From NCBI GenBank assembly GCA_008973525.1, contig WACJ01000112.1:744001-808000 (forward strand): a stretch of DNA of 64,000 nt. Reading direction: 5' to 3'. Source of the DNA: Stenopsyche tienmushanensis. Lineage: Eukaryota > Arthropoda > Insecta > Trichoptera > Stenopsychidae. Of the stretch, positions 23,756 through 34,768 are shown piece by piece; within the stretch, counting starts at the first letter, position 1; every line of letters begins with the position of its first letter. The notes beneath the pieces were generated by a model that was not told where the DNA came from, did not search any database, and saw only the letters and a program-made list of their open reading frames with translations. The position numbers were made by a program, and so were the translations under genes.

Positions 23756-24190
23756 TAAGTGTTCGTAAATATCAAAATTGGTTCCAGCAATTTCGATCTG
23801 GAAATTTTGATTTAAAAAATTGCCCTGGAAGTGGAAGACTGCGTAAGGTGGACTGCTGAAATCGAAAGTAATCTAACAGCAGCTATTGAAAAAATGTTGG
23901 CTAATCTCGGATACTCATGTTCGAGTATTCAAAGAAATCTAAAATAAATCAGGAAAATGTGGGGACAAGGAAGATGGGTGCCGCACAAGCTAAGCGAAGA
24001 GAATCTGGGCGATCTCATTAATGCATGTGAACAACTTCTAAAAATGGAATTCGAAACGACGTTTATAGGCGACTTAATAACTGGAGATGAGAAAAGGGTT
24101 CTTTACTATAATTATGGACACAAAAATCAATGGCTATCGAAGGGTCAAGTAGCAAAATCGACCCCTAAACCCAGCCTAACAACAACATAA
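23756..24190 (+). pseudogene. Mariner transposase N-terminal half, truncated
   Basis: The reading begins SVRKYQNWFQQFRSGNFDLK, the helix-turn-helix linker signature of mariner transposases. After a stop it continues ESNLTAAIEKMLANLGYS, then frame 23957-24190 gives GRWVPHKLSEENLGDL, TGDEKRVLYYNYGHKNQWL with the first catalytic Asp, and TPKPSLT before a stop. The second and third catalytic Asp regions are absent, because sequence of an unrelated repeat starts right after (24194). The element is therefore broken in its middle and cannot be active. Confidence 0.8.
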
Positions 24191-24193
24191 AGC

Positions 24194-24270
24194 CACCGCT
24201 ACATTAGTAGTACGCCCATTTTATTATATATTACACAAACACAGCTTCATCCTTTAGCTAAAAAAACATA
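24194..24270 (-). repeat. CpG-core dispersed repeat, terminal fragment
   Basis: CTACATTAGTAGTACGCC and the TTTTATTATATATTACACAA block match the end of the copy at 19490-19555. It abuts the truncated mariner transposase, so the junction may record an insertion or a recombination. Confidence 0.55.
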
Positions 24271-26150
24271 TGGAAAATAGTACGCATTTTTTAACGCAAA
24301 TATAGCAGCAGTTCACAGTTTTAACCAGAAACCGCATTTGAAAGCCCAAGTGCCAATAACAAAAAAATCATGCACCTCAATCATGCGACATTTATCGACA
24401 AATTAATTTATGCTCATTCATGATTAATGACCCTGAATCGGTCACAAAATGACGACAGACCCCAATTGCTTTACAAAATAACAGGCCGTATGCAAAATTT
24501 AATCTCAACCGTAACCGATTTTGAAACACATACACTGCGGTACCGAAAAAATCGTAACACGTACTTATAAATTTAACCATGAAATTTTAATAAACCACAC
24601 AAAGAGGTTCATCATAACACTTTCTCAACGGATCGTGATGAATCATTCAAACAATCAGAGCTACGATTTTATTTTAGTTGTGTCATCGCATTAAGCGATG
24701 ATGGATTGTGTGTAGCAAAACCACAAATAGTACATACTTTAATTTTTATGCCATTTTTGACATACTTAAATGCCATTCGAGAAACGGTGCTTTAGCATAA
24801 ATCACAGAATATACTCCCTTCAAATAATTTGTGCAATGAGATTTATCAAAATTTTAAAACAAAACATGAATGCACCTTAAAGTCGTTTATGATTCCATGA
24901 AAACGCCCAAAAAATAAAATGATATTAAAGCTAGATACAAAATAGCATACAATAAGCAATCTTTTTCAAAAAAATATATTTTTAGAACATTTTTATTGTA
25001 TAGAGAAAGTTAAGAAAAATGCACTTTTGAGAAGTTATTTATGATTGTAATATACATCTTCAAGAAATATTCGGTTTTGATAATAAAAAAGTGATTTGAT
25101 GATTTACACAATAAAAAGTATTTTATTGAATGCATATAAAATAGCTGTTTCCTAATTTCATTCATATTTTTTTTAGACGGATAAGATTGTTTAAAATAAA
25201 TTGGTCGTGTATTCAATGAAATATTGATACAAATTCAAGGGGCGTATGAATAAACAAAACGCGCATGCGCGCAATGGGTCTAGACATCCGCTACGCGCAT
25301 GCGCCCTATCGAAAGTCAATATTCGACGCAGTTCAACCTGTGTCATGAATCACCTTGATCGATTTACTGTGTGAAAGACGGCGTAATGGCCACCCGTACT
25401 TATTACACATTCATTATTATATATTTTTTCGACATCCGATCATGTGAGAAGCTGTGTGTGAATCTAAATTTTATTAAATGTTACTTCATTCACCTTGACA
25501 CAGAATCGGCGTGATGAGTTTTTTTCTCTCTTTAGGAAGCTCATCTCTCGCCGAGATAAATCAAATGCAGAATGAGATTTGCGAATTTCGACACATCCTG
25601 CCTTTTGAGGATTTGCGCGAAAATACCGAAAGATTAAAAGGTCGTTATGTTTTGACAATATTTTACGTCGTAATTGGCGCTATTTTCTTGTAAAGCGAAA
25701 TAAACAACGTCGGAGCGTTTGAGAGCTAATGTGTCATTGTCAACACTTCTGTTTGAAATATTGTTTTCAAGCTTCCAATTAGAAAAATTATTGCATACAA
25801 TGGGCAATAAAAATATGTTTCTTTGACCATAACATATTCTGTTTATAAGCATCTTAATACAAGGCATCTGAGATGAATAATTCCTAGGGATTTCATAATG
25901 GATTCATATAGAACGATTATTAGTATTGAATAGCCATGTATCACACTCAAATTATAGATACACCTACGGAAAAATGCACTGTCAGGAAATCATCCATATG
26001 TTATCTGATTTATTTATTAATATTAGAAACTCGTGGTAAATTATCAAGGATGCATAAATCTCAAAGGCGTTTGATGACATAAATCTATGATTTGGTATAT
26101 AAAAAAATCATTCAAAGTATTTTGAGGTTTGCCCCTTTACAATAAAATTA
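24271..26150. other. AT-rich DNA within the presumed aquaporin intron
   Basis: No exon recognised on either strand, including no segment resembling the NPA-containing part of an aquaporin. At 25262-25311 the words CGCGCATGCGCGC and GCTACGCGCATGCGCCC resemble the core of the CpG-core repeat family. The remaining open frames lack motifs. Confidence 0.4.
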
Positions 26151-26370
26151 TATCGAGACACGGTTCAGGAAACACGTACTTTTTTATTATAATTAGAAAG
26201 CGAGAGTTGTGTATTTATTGTTTTTGTTTTGAATGATTTTTTACCGCTATTTATTAACAATGTCGAGGCCAAAAATCGATGAAGAATATTTGCGTCGTTG
26301 TATGCTATTTTTATTATATCAAGAAATAAAGGCAAACGAATTAACCAAAATTTATAGACACGAGCGTTGA
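26151..26370 (+). pseudogene. Mariner 5' end with transposase N-terminus
   Basis: After a TA the terminus TCGAGACACGGTTCAGGAAA resembles the mariner end at 15702. It is followed by an untranslated leader and an ATG at 26260 giving 36 codons, MSRPKIDEEYLRRCMLFLLY then QEIKANELTKI, ending at TGA 26370. The LRRCMLF and KANE-TK-I pattern is the first helix-turn-helix of mariner transposases, normally followed by about 300 more residues. Related ends are at 30645-30725 and 62890-62967. It lies within the aquaporin intron. Confidence 0.7.
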
Positions 26371-26972
26371 TTTTTTAAATCTTCATAATATTAGGTGGAT
26401 AAAAAAATATTGAGCATTCAGGGATTTTCCTATAATAATAAAATCCCATAAATTGGATGTTGATGTGCATTAGTAGAGTCAGATCCTAATTAAGACTACG
26501 TTTACAGAATCCGTCAATTTGATGGATTTCAATTTTCGAAATGAAATACCCAAAAAAATTATAGCATTCATTTTAATAATTTTGCATCGTAAATTAATAA
26601 TTTAATCCAAAAAAATATATACACAATTATTTTATCATAAGCTTCCTAATTTTTACGTAGTATATAGAAATCTCTACGAAACCCGTCAAATTTCAGTCAT
26701 GTAAAATCATTCCTCAGATAATAAATATAAGAGTTTAAAAAAAGTCTTTACTAAGATGCTACCAATACGTTATCTCAATCGTGCCTCGATAATGTAAACT
26801 AGCATTTACCATTTGTGTAGGTCCTTAGAACATTTATTACGAAATGAAAAGCACTGTAGTCTTAGTTAGATGTATAAAAATACAAGCTCATTTTTCAATG
26901 AGAAACCTATCGAAAAAAAATTAAAAAAGACATGCTTCCAGCTTAAACAATTATTTACATGAAGAATCTTAC
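26371..26972 (-). other. Aquaporin intron sequence adjoining the exon donor
   Basis: This is the first 600 bases downstream of the aquaporin exon on the minus strand, starting with the donor GTAAGATTC at 26972. It is AT-rich, with no further coding exon recognised. Confidence 0.6.
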
Positions 26973-27187
26973 CTGAACAATAGTTGCCACTATAAGGCCA
27001 AAAGTGATAGCTATTTGGGTGATAGATGATGGTGCTGATGCGGCTGGATTGCCGTCTGTTCCCATATCGATGCAACTGCATGTTCCTACTGCGACAAGCA
27101 AGAGTGTGCCTACAAATTCTGCAACTAGCTGTCGCCAAAGAATTTTATTTTCTGTGATGTCAGCAACTCCAACGAAAGCACTGGCTT
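26973..27187 (-). CDS. Aquaporin, Drip-like: coding exon with first two membrane helices
   Basis: This 215-base exon (2 bases plus 71 codons) encodes the N-terminal part of an aquaporin, a membrane channel for water. Reading in phase gives ASAFVGVADITENK, then LWRQLVAEFVGTLLLVAVG (helix 1, with the family's AEF..G..LLV pattern), an extracellular loop with two Cys (TCSC) and a Gly/Asn/Ala/Ser-rich segment, then ITQIAITFGLIVATIVQ (helix 2). Aquaporins normally have about 250 residues with six helices and two NPA boxes; those lie in later exons that I could not find in this window. A TTTTTTGCAG acceptor precedes it and a GTAAGATT donor follows, both consensus. The FVGVADITENK motif matches fly Drip as I recall it. 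Paralogue identity is inferred. Confidence 0.9.
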
Positions 27188-27277
27188 CTGCAAAAAATCG
27201 AAAAGGAACTAATTAATGGATTTTCAAAATTAAACACGCAAAAGACTCGCGGAAAAACGGAGTAAAATGAATCTTAC

Positions 27278-27308
27278 TTCCGAGGATAAACGATGACTCT
27301 ATTTTCAT
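27278..27308 (-). CDS. Aquaporin, first coding exon
   Basis: ATG at 27308 opens a 31-base exon of ten codons plus one base (MKIESSFILG), ending at a consensus donor GTAAGATT. A 90-base intron (27188-27277) with a pyrimidine-rich end leads to the exon at 26973-27187. The phases agree: one base plus two bases make a Lys codon, giving FILGKASAFVGVADITENK. The start has G at -3. Short, variable first exons are usual for insect aquaporins, and this gene could have other starts (see 55552-55570). The exon is inferred from splice signals and phase, not from homology of its ten residues. Confidence 0.65.
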
Positions 27309-28165
27309 TGCACTGGATTTTAAATTACTGCGATATTAAATAGAACAATGATGTCCACACACTTCGAAATGATGTATATGAATGTCTTCTACGCATGACG
27401 TTAAAAGAAAGAATTGTTAAAAATGTCTCAAACATGCATCATAATTATGAACGATTCTCAAATATTTTGAAATCGGCCAATGAATAAAAACTCCGGTATG
27501 CATTTCGAGGCAGTTGCTCGATCGAAAGATGCCGTATTATTTATGGCACACGAAATAAATCTCTCAAGTGCTGACCTTTAATAACAATTAGTATTCGAAA
27601 TGATAATTGAACTAGCTAAATGGCACTAATCTCTTCAATCGATATAAAATATTATTTAAAACAATATATCTGGGTCAAAGACACTGAACAATATTAAGTC
27701 ATCATGCTTTTTGCATCGATTGAAATTGGACAAAAGGAGTGTATTAATGGGAAATTAAATCGAATTTTAATTGGCATTTAAATCGATTGAACAGTTTGAG
27801 AAGCGAATTCTTGATTCATGCTTAATTGGGTATCGTAACACTTGTGTACACTCAATTGTGTAAAATAAACAGAGACTCTGTATGGAGCGTACTTGGAATT
27901 GTCAATGAGACGAGCGTTTTAGTAATACTGTAAATATTATTGATATGAAATATTGAGACATGTTTCCATTTTTTTTTTCGGTTTTACACCGGTTTGTGTA
28001 AAAAGATATTAAAATTTATTGCAAATCCTGTCACAAAAAAATGGTCCATTCATTTTGGATAAGACCAAAGGCGACAGAGCTTTTAAAATTTTATCAATCA
28101 AAATTTACTACCCTAAGTTGGATATTCATTGATTTTTAAAGAAAAACTGTTTTTAACAATTATAA
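27309..28165 (-). other. Upstream region of the aquaporin gene
   Basis: It would contain the 5' untranslated region and promoter if transcription starts near the 27308 ATG. A TATA-like CATATACATC lies about 70 bases upstream of the ATG on the minus strand, but I cannot define a start site. The rest is AT-rich without other features. Confidence 0.3.
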
Positions 28166-28169
28166 ACAC

Positions 28170-28276
28170 CACTCAATAAGTTTGTAGGATATTTTTACGC
28201 TTTTTTACTTTTTCCTTGTTCGTTTGGGGTTTTCTCGCAATTTTTTTCCAAAAAAATCCTATAAGCTTATTGAGCG
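28170..28276. mobile_element. Hairpin miniature element, copy 2
   Basis: It has the same terminal arms as the element at 6951-7054 (ACTCAATAAGTTTGTAGGAT and, inverted, GCTCAATAAGCTTATAGGAT) with a T-rich core of nearly the same length but different sequence. Conservation of the arms with divergence of the loop suggests selection on the ends by a transposase. Confidence 0.7.
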
Positions 28277-28434
28277 TCTATCAAATTCAACGAATCTGGC
28301 ATTACTAACTCCATTTATTTTTAAAATGATCCAAAGAAAGTACATATTAAGAATAATCAATAAAGTGGTGTAAGGCCGTCTATGATTAATTAAATTTGAC
28401 ATAATTTCAATATTTAAAGCATATTATATTCAAG

Positions 28435-29175
28435 ATGAAAATTTAACACTTCCACAAGCCTGGGAAAAAAATCTATTCGAAATTATGTCCATATTGTTTC
28501 TGCATCTGCTAAAGAAATAAAACAATCGGCTTTAAATCCTAGCTCAAAAAAGCTGTGATCAATAGAAGATGATAACCAAATAACAATAAACATTAGCCGT
28601 GATATTGGTGGAGAAGGTTTTGATGACATCTAAGAAATATTGGAGGAACGTACGTTGAATGATAATGAATTATTCGAAATATTAAATGAATCTACTGCAA
28701 TTAATGAATCAGAAAGTAGTTACAGCGACGTTAAACAATTAATTAAGGCATAGAATTGGCTATTAAATTAGATTTTTTTTAAATAAAAAATTATCCTATA
28801 ATAAGAAGTTCATAATTCAAAAAAGAATTACAACAGATGTTGGTACCTCATAATAAAATATATAAAAAAGCAGATTATAGCAACAGCAAGACAATCGCTT
28901 ATTACCGAATTTTTTGAAGGCTAAATAAATACTCCAGAGCTCTCTGATGATGGAAACCCACAACAGGTCTCGAAAAAGAATAAAATGTATGGAATTATAA
29001 GTGAATGATGATAAATTAATGGTATATTATAACTATTTTCTATATTTTTTTGGAACGCAAACTCTAATTTTTTATGAACTTCAAACCTTGCATAACACGG
29101 ATTTGTGTTATACGACGTTTTTGTGGAATCATATAACCGTGTTATACGACGCCCGAGTGTTTTTATAACGGTGTA
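28435..29175 (+). pseudogene. pogo/Tigger transposase C-terminus and element end
   Basis: Broken readings follow the C-terminal part of a pogo/Tigger transposase: LPQAWEK, then an acidic segment (GGEGFDDI, EILEERTLNDNELFEIL, NESESS), then LQQMLVPHNKIYKKAD before the final TIAYYRIF-like tail near 28910. The last part is the usual basic C-terminal helix of this family. Beyond it, 29090-29165 holds iterated TTATACGACG and ATAACACGG words expected at a pogo-type terminus. The DDE domain and CENP-B-like DNA-binding domain are missing. Frameshifts and stops make it a relic. Confidence 0.5.
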
Positions 29176-30640
29176 AATTAGTAACACTTGATCTGGCGAT
29201 TGTTCTCCAAATTTTTCATGATTAATTTGTGGTGGGTTTTTTGATTTTATTTTTAAAATTTGAGCATTAATTAAATACATTTCTTATTTAAATATTAACA
29301 CATTATTTTACTACTTTTATTATAGTTTTATAGCTGATTTCTTTTAAAAAAATATATTTTAGATGCCTTTATCGATAGTTGTTTTATAGTGAGAGCTTCA
29401 AGTTTTGATATGGTCGAAGAATTATTTTGGTAAAAAAAATTAATATATGAACTAATTAAAATGATCGACTTCCACGTTTCAAGTTTGTGTTAAGACTGAT
29501 TTCTTTTGCTGATGCGCAGATTAACAGCAAAGAAAATGGCCTTTGGAGTGGATAATACGATTTTCTACCTATGCGATTGTTTTTTTATTCAATTACTACT
29601 ATTACTGTCAGCTTTATGATATTCTTATGCATATTTGCATGAAATAATGCCACAGGGTAATTTCACGGAAGCTATTTGCTTTGTAAATCCAACCACAAGC
29701 AGATGATTTTATTAATTATTTACATAGGCTGGTTTCGCGTGACTCTTTTGCATATTCGATCAAAAGGGCAGATATCTTGCTAAATATTTTAAGCGCAGGA
29801 TCAATTTTCATCATCACGACTTGCGATGATATCAGAATATCCATTACAACGCGGCATTGTTGCAAAATTTGATATATGGATCATCCGGCCATGATGACCG
29901 TGAATCGATCTTCTTAAATCGTGGAAGAAAAAGTTATTTTTAGTTTGTCTTCGCCCGATATTAAAATAAAAATCCATTTATGCAACTGCTGGTTGCATAA
30001 CGTGCTTCGTTGATTGCAGACAAGGTTAAATACCAGATGTTGGAGATAAAAGGCGAAGAACAGGTGATTCGTTGCCATAATATACGCGATATGTTATTTT
30101 TTGTATGCAATAAAAAGTGAAATTGGCAATCGACCTGTTCGATGATTTTTGTCTTTCGCGATGAATTTTCTGGGTAAAAAGGTAGAAATGTTTGCATTGT
30201 GTCGAGATTTGACATTGAACTATGAGACTGCATAGAAGGTGGCGAGGTTGTAAATATAATTTCGATTTTAAAGGAAAATGCTTATCGGTTGATCGATTAA
30301 CCGTGAAATTCTTCTGCGGAACAGTTTTTTGCTGATTTTTTCCGTTTGTTTCCATTGATAAATTATGAAACAATGCTTGGATCATAGCATTGAACGTTTT
30401 AGAATGAAGCACATTAAAACTGAAAGTATCATAATTGGATATTTGTTACTATAATGCATGATTTTTAACGGCTATTCAAAAAGTCCTACTTGTTTATTGA
30501 ATCAATTGTGATGAAATCATACGCTATAAATGAACCAAAAATACAAAGTATAAGAAAAATACAAAATTTTCATTTTGAATCATAAAACCGATGGACGATA
30601 CTCGAGTACTATAGAAACCTAAAAATGATCAAAATTTTGA
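29176..30640. other. AT-rich non-coding DNA
   Basis: No gene recognised. The overlapping minus frames at 29961-30412 have no motif. Confidence 0.4.
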
Positions 30641-30644
30641 GACA

Positions 30645-30725
30645 GTTTCTTAAAATCAATTTAAAGCAAGACATGGTTTAGGAAACGCACAATTTTTGTT
30701 CCCATTAGAAAGCAAATGTGTGATT
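30645..30725 (+). mobile_element. Mariner 5' terminal fragment
   Basis: CAAGACATGGTTTAGGAAACGC and the following ATTAGAAAGC block match the untranslated leader of the mariner copy at 26151. No transposase frame follows. It is a solo end fragment. Confidence 0.5.
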
Positions 30726-32369
30726 TTTTTCTATAAAACCGTCACCTACTGTAGGATGTCACCATGAAATAATTGAACCTGATCAAATAATCACAGAAGT
30801 AGTACTAACAGTTAATTAACAATTAGAGCAAATTATGTGTGAAATGTGAATCAAAATTCTATCGATCTTTTAATATCAGATATTTCGAAAAAACATCACG
30901 TACAAGAGATAAACATGATCACAAGTATTCCAATACCGTACATCGACAATAGGAATTAATTGCTTTTTTAATATAAAGTAACAGCCTGCTTTCCGATAGA
31001 AAGTATATGAAAGTTTGTGTAATCAGGCTAAACTTAAACGTGACAAGAAATAGCAGTATTAAAGTAAAAATTTCAATCAACATAGATCAAAAAAGACTGC
31101 ACGAATAAATAATATTTTAAATGTCGCTAACCGAATGTGGGCCTTTTGCGACCCCGCATTAAATAATCAAACGAATATGTTTTTCTCATGATTAGTTTCG
31201 ATACTGATTTATGCGTTTGCATTACAATTCTAATGTTGCATCTAATTAATATATCACGGTTTACAGCTATCACGTGTTGATCTATTTAATTACGTGTATT
31301 TCATGTTAGCATTGGTTACGATTTCAACTACTGTATAATTGTTTGCAGATATCCATAAAAACAATAACATGTTATTATAGCATCGGATGATGCGCATTTT
31401 TAAACTGGAAATTTTGCAACCTTCATCTTTGAATTGCCCTTTTGCATTGAGTCATATATGGACGTATGTTTAAATGGGTCGCCTTTGGGCGAGTGGATGA
31501 GTTTTTCGATTTCGAGTTGAACGATGCCCTAGGCGTCGACTTTAAGTCGAATTTCGACATTGCAGTTGACTCAGTTAAAGTTGCCCAATCGATAATTGTC
31601 ATCTGTAATGACACTCGTGCGCAAAATCACAAAGAAACCACACGAATTAACCTGTCCAACTTCTTCAGCTGATGGCCGCTAATTTGGCAATTCGTCTGGC
31701 TGTCCTTCTGCTAGCGGTTTGCAGTTTATTTAGAAATAATAAAATTATGATTTTCCCAATGTTTAATCACAATAGCAACAAAAACACTTTTTTGTAAATT
31801 GTCAAATGATTGCGGCCTCAACCTCAAACTTAACAACTTGACATTGCCAACACGTTCGAGTAAAACGTCTCGTTAGTTATTTAGCACTTATGGTTCAACT
31901 CCTAGAATAGACCGTTAATGCACTCAAAGGCAATAGAAGAACACTGTTATTAAAAATCAATAAACCCAGATAGCCATTAAAGAATTAGCAAATAAAAATC
32001 GATACAATAATTATAAGTAATCGTCAATTTTCACAACTGAACCGCTTTTTAATTCGCATGGATTGTTTTTGGTATCATTAAATGCTTACTGATCGTTGGC
32101 AGGATTTGGCAACCGACGCTAATTGCAAATTAAAATACACTTATGGGGAGGAATTATCTCGAAAATTGCGTGTATGCAACTTATGGCAATTTTATTCGCA
32201 AATTTTATGTGATTCGTTTGTATTTCAATATTGCAATAAATGAACAAGAGGCTTTATATTTGCATTCAAAACATTAATTATAGCATCATGGAAAATTATA
32301 AGGTTTTAATACACAATTTATGTCAATTTATAAACTTGATCATAACATTTAAATTTAATAGAAGATATC
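30726..32369. other. Non-coding DNA
   Basis: No recognised gene. The opposed open frames at 31423-31672 owe their length to a small GC-richer patch with GTCGAC/TCGAATTTCGAC words and show no domain. Confidence 0.4.
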
Positions 32370-32371
32370 TA

Positions 32372-33137
32372 TTAGGTTGTCCAATAAGTTTCTTTCGTTT
32401 TCATATTAAGAAAAAAATAAACAATAATTTGTATTACATCAAAATTTATTGAATAATATATGATCCATTCTGTTCTGTTACCATTCTCCATCTCTCCGGA
32501 AGCCTCATAATGCCTTCTTGCCAAAATTTCCCAGGTTTGTTGGCAAAATATTGATCAAGGTACATTTTTATATCATTTTTGAATTAAATTTTTTACCACG
32601 TAAATAATTTTCTAATGAAAGAAATAAATAATAATCTGAAGGCAATTGCATCCTTTAGATTGTCTAGTTGGAAACAATATTTTGTTGATCGTTTCACCTT
32701 GCTGAAGTAGCTTATAATAAACTAACCCCTTCCAGTCCCACCAAATGCATACCAAAGCTTTTTTTGGATGCCATGTTTAGCTACAGTTAAAGCTTATGTA
32801 CCCTTGGTCCAAGATCATTTACGTTGGATATTCTCATAGATTATCCAACTTTCATCTCCAGTGACAAATCTCTTCAAAAAATATTAGCTATTATATCGTC
32901 GGAAAAGAAGATCGCATGTTGAAATACACTGAAGTTTATTTGAGTCAGTCAGTTCATGAGGAAGCCACACATCTGAACGATTGATGTAGTCCAAATTTGT
33001 AAGATGATTATGGACGGATGTTCGTGGAATTTATAATTTGTTAGCTATTTCGCGAACAGTATATCGCGGGTTTTCTTCAACCATGGCTATGATTAGATCT
33101 GTGTTCATTTGCGAAAGAAACTTATGGGACAACCTAA
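32372..33137 (-). mobile_element. Mariner element with both ends, internally deleted (766 bp)
   Basis: TA at 32370-32371 and 33138-33139 flank inverted ends TTAGGTTGTCCAATAAGTTT CTTTCG and, from the right, TTAGGTTGTCCCATAAGTTT CTTTCG. On the minus strand the transposase is readable in pieces: VEENPRYTVREIANKL, DVWLPHELTDSNK, VTGDESWIIYENIQRK (first catalytic Asp), ALVCIWWDWKGLVYY, then SDYYLFLSLENYLRGKKF (third catalytic region) and PGKFWQEGIMRLPERW near the C terminus. The second catalytic block (HDN motif) and its surroundings are deleted and there are several stops. Full mariners are about 1.3 kb. The copy is inactive but its ends may still be mobilised. Confidence 0.9.
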
Positions 33138-33139
33138 TA

Positions 33140-33800
33140 TTTAATGCGTATCCTTTGATCTATGAATTTATGATGCTATACATTTATGATGCATGAAAAA
33201 TGTATATATTTACTATACAACCTTGTGGATCCATCAAATATTAAACAGATTAAAATTAAATCGAATCTGAAGAGGATCGTTTTTGTTTATGCAAATCAGT
33301 TATATGGACCAAACAAATACGAATTTTAAGACGTCTTTTTGATTTAATCACTTATCAATGGCACTATTCTTTGGATCAATTCTAGCCACCTAATTTATAA
33401 ATCCTGATGTGAAATCATCTAAATTTATATCATAAATATTGTATTTTTTTGTTTATTTAAAAATTAAATATTTTAAATATACGGAATGTCGATTTTAGGA
33501 CAATTTTTGAAGGACGTATGCCATTCCTGACGCAAATTTTTGTTGTATATTTATATTTATAAAATCAATTGTTGTTGGTTTTCAAGCTGAAACAAAGATG
33601 TCACTAAGCATATAATTCAATGCAGCGTTTGAATTTCACAAATGAAAAATTACTACTATTTGCATTTTAAGCGAATTACGGTTAGCTATGGAAATTATTT
33701 CATAACGCTGTGTTGAGGAAAATTCAACATATCATTAAATATTACCACAACGAAATGATAGTTTTCAAAGCCTGTTAAATTAAGTTGTAAATTTATTTAA
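33140..33800. other. AT-rich non-coding DNA
   Basis: Nothing recognised between the mariner and the next open frame. Confidence 0.45.
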
Positions 33801-34103
33801 TTATACCAGGTCTATGTGTAAGTCTGCAATGGATTGCAGTACAGTTATGCCACCATCAGCATCTTCCTGTGCAATTACGATGAACTGGTTCCCTAACGAC
33901 GAAGGCCAGAACCGTGACCGCGATCCGAACCCGGACACCGAGATGGATCGACCTTTTAACCTCTTGACCAGGATCCCCCAAGCAAATGTTTTATTTATGC
34001 AAGAACTTACATTGACACACTTGAATTGCCACTGGTCGAGCCTGTCAAGTGATGAAATTCCATAAAAAATGAGGTGAATCTTGACATTGGACAGATAAGT
34101 CAA
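33801..34103 (-). other. Candidate coding exon or gene fragment, unknown function
   Basis: A minus-strand frame of 100 codons ends at a stop (33801) and is richer in GC than the flanks in its second half (SVSGFGSRSRFWPSSLGNQF, then IVIAQEDADGGITVLQSIADLHIDLV). The opposite strand is open too (33814-34065), so the frame may be chance. A GTAAGT donor-like site lies inside at about 33995. I recognise no domain and cannot decide between a terminal exon, a repeat and chance. Confidence 0.25.
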
Positions 34104-34764
34104 ATCGATCTAGATTTCTTCATGCTGGACATAAAAAACTAGGTCATCGAGAGACTGGCTGTATCCACTGTAAGATTTTGAACAAGTGTCTCTGCAATTG
34201 GATGCTGTTTAAATATTTTAGTCACGCCTCATACAACGTCAGTTACCTTGTATGAATCCATCGCTCGAGAGATATCCATTAGATAGCGACGTAATGCATT
34301 GTTTCGTTTTGAGCATCTCAAACGCACCTATTATCAATATTAGATTACATCATTTAGACAAAAGATAGATTTCCCCATTTATCATCCAAGTACAGCCAAT
34401 TCTATATAAAACCTTGAATCAATTAATCTAATTTTGATTATTTAATTGATACAATCATCTCAATCGCGCCGATCGAAACATTGCGATATATTATGCAATT
34501 ATTGTGATCATGCTAATTGATTTCATAATGCTTTGAAAAATCAAATATTGGAACATAATAAAATGCTTTCATTCATGAATGAATTGTTTCGATTTTGATG
34601 TAAATTTAATTATTTACTTGATTAAAAATTGCATAATGCAAAGTCACTGTTAGTTAATCGATTTTAAATCAAATTGCTTTTAAAAGAACATTGAAATCGA
34701 TTGATTAAAAATATTTTTCATTTCAAGCATTTATCTTGATCTAAAAATTTGACCAATATGCTAT
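34104..34764. other. AT-rich non-coding DNA
   Basis: No feature recognised. Confidence 0.45.
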
Positions 34765-34768
34765 TTAA

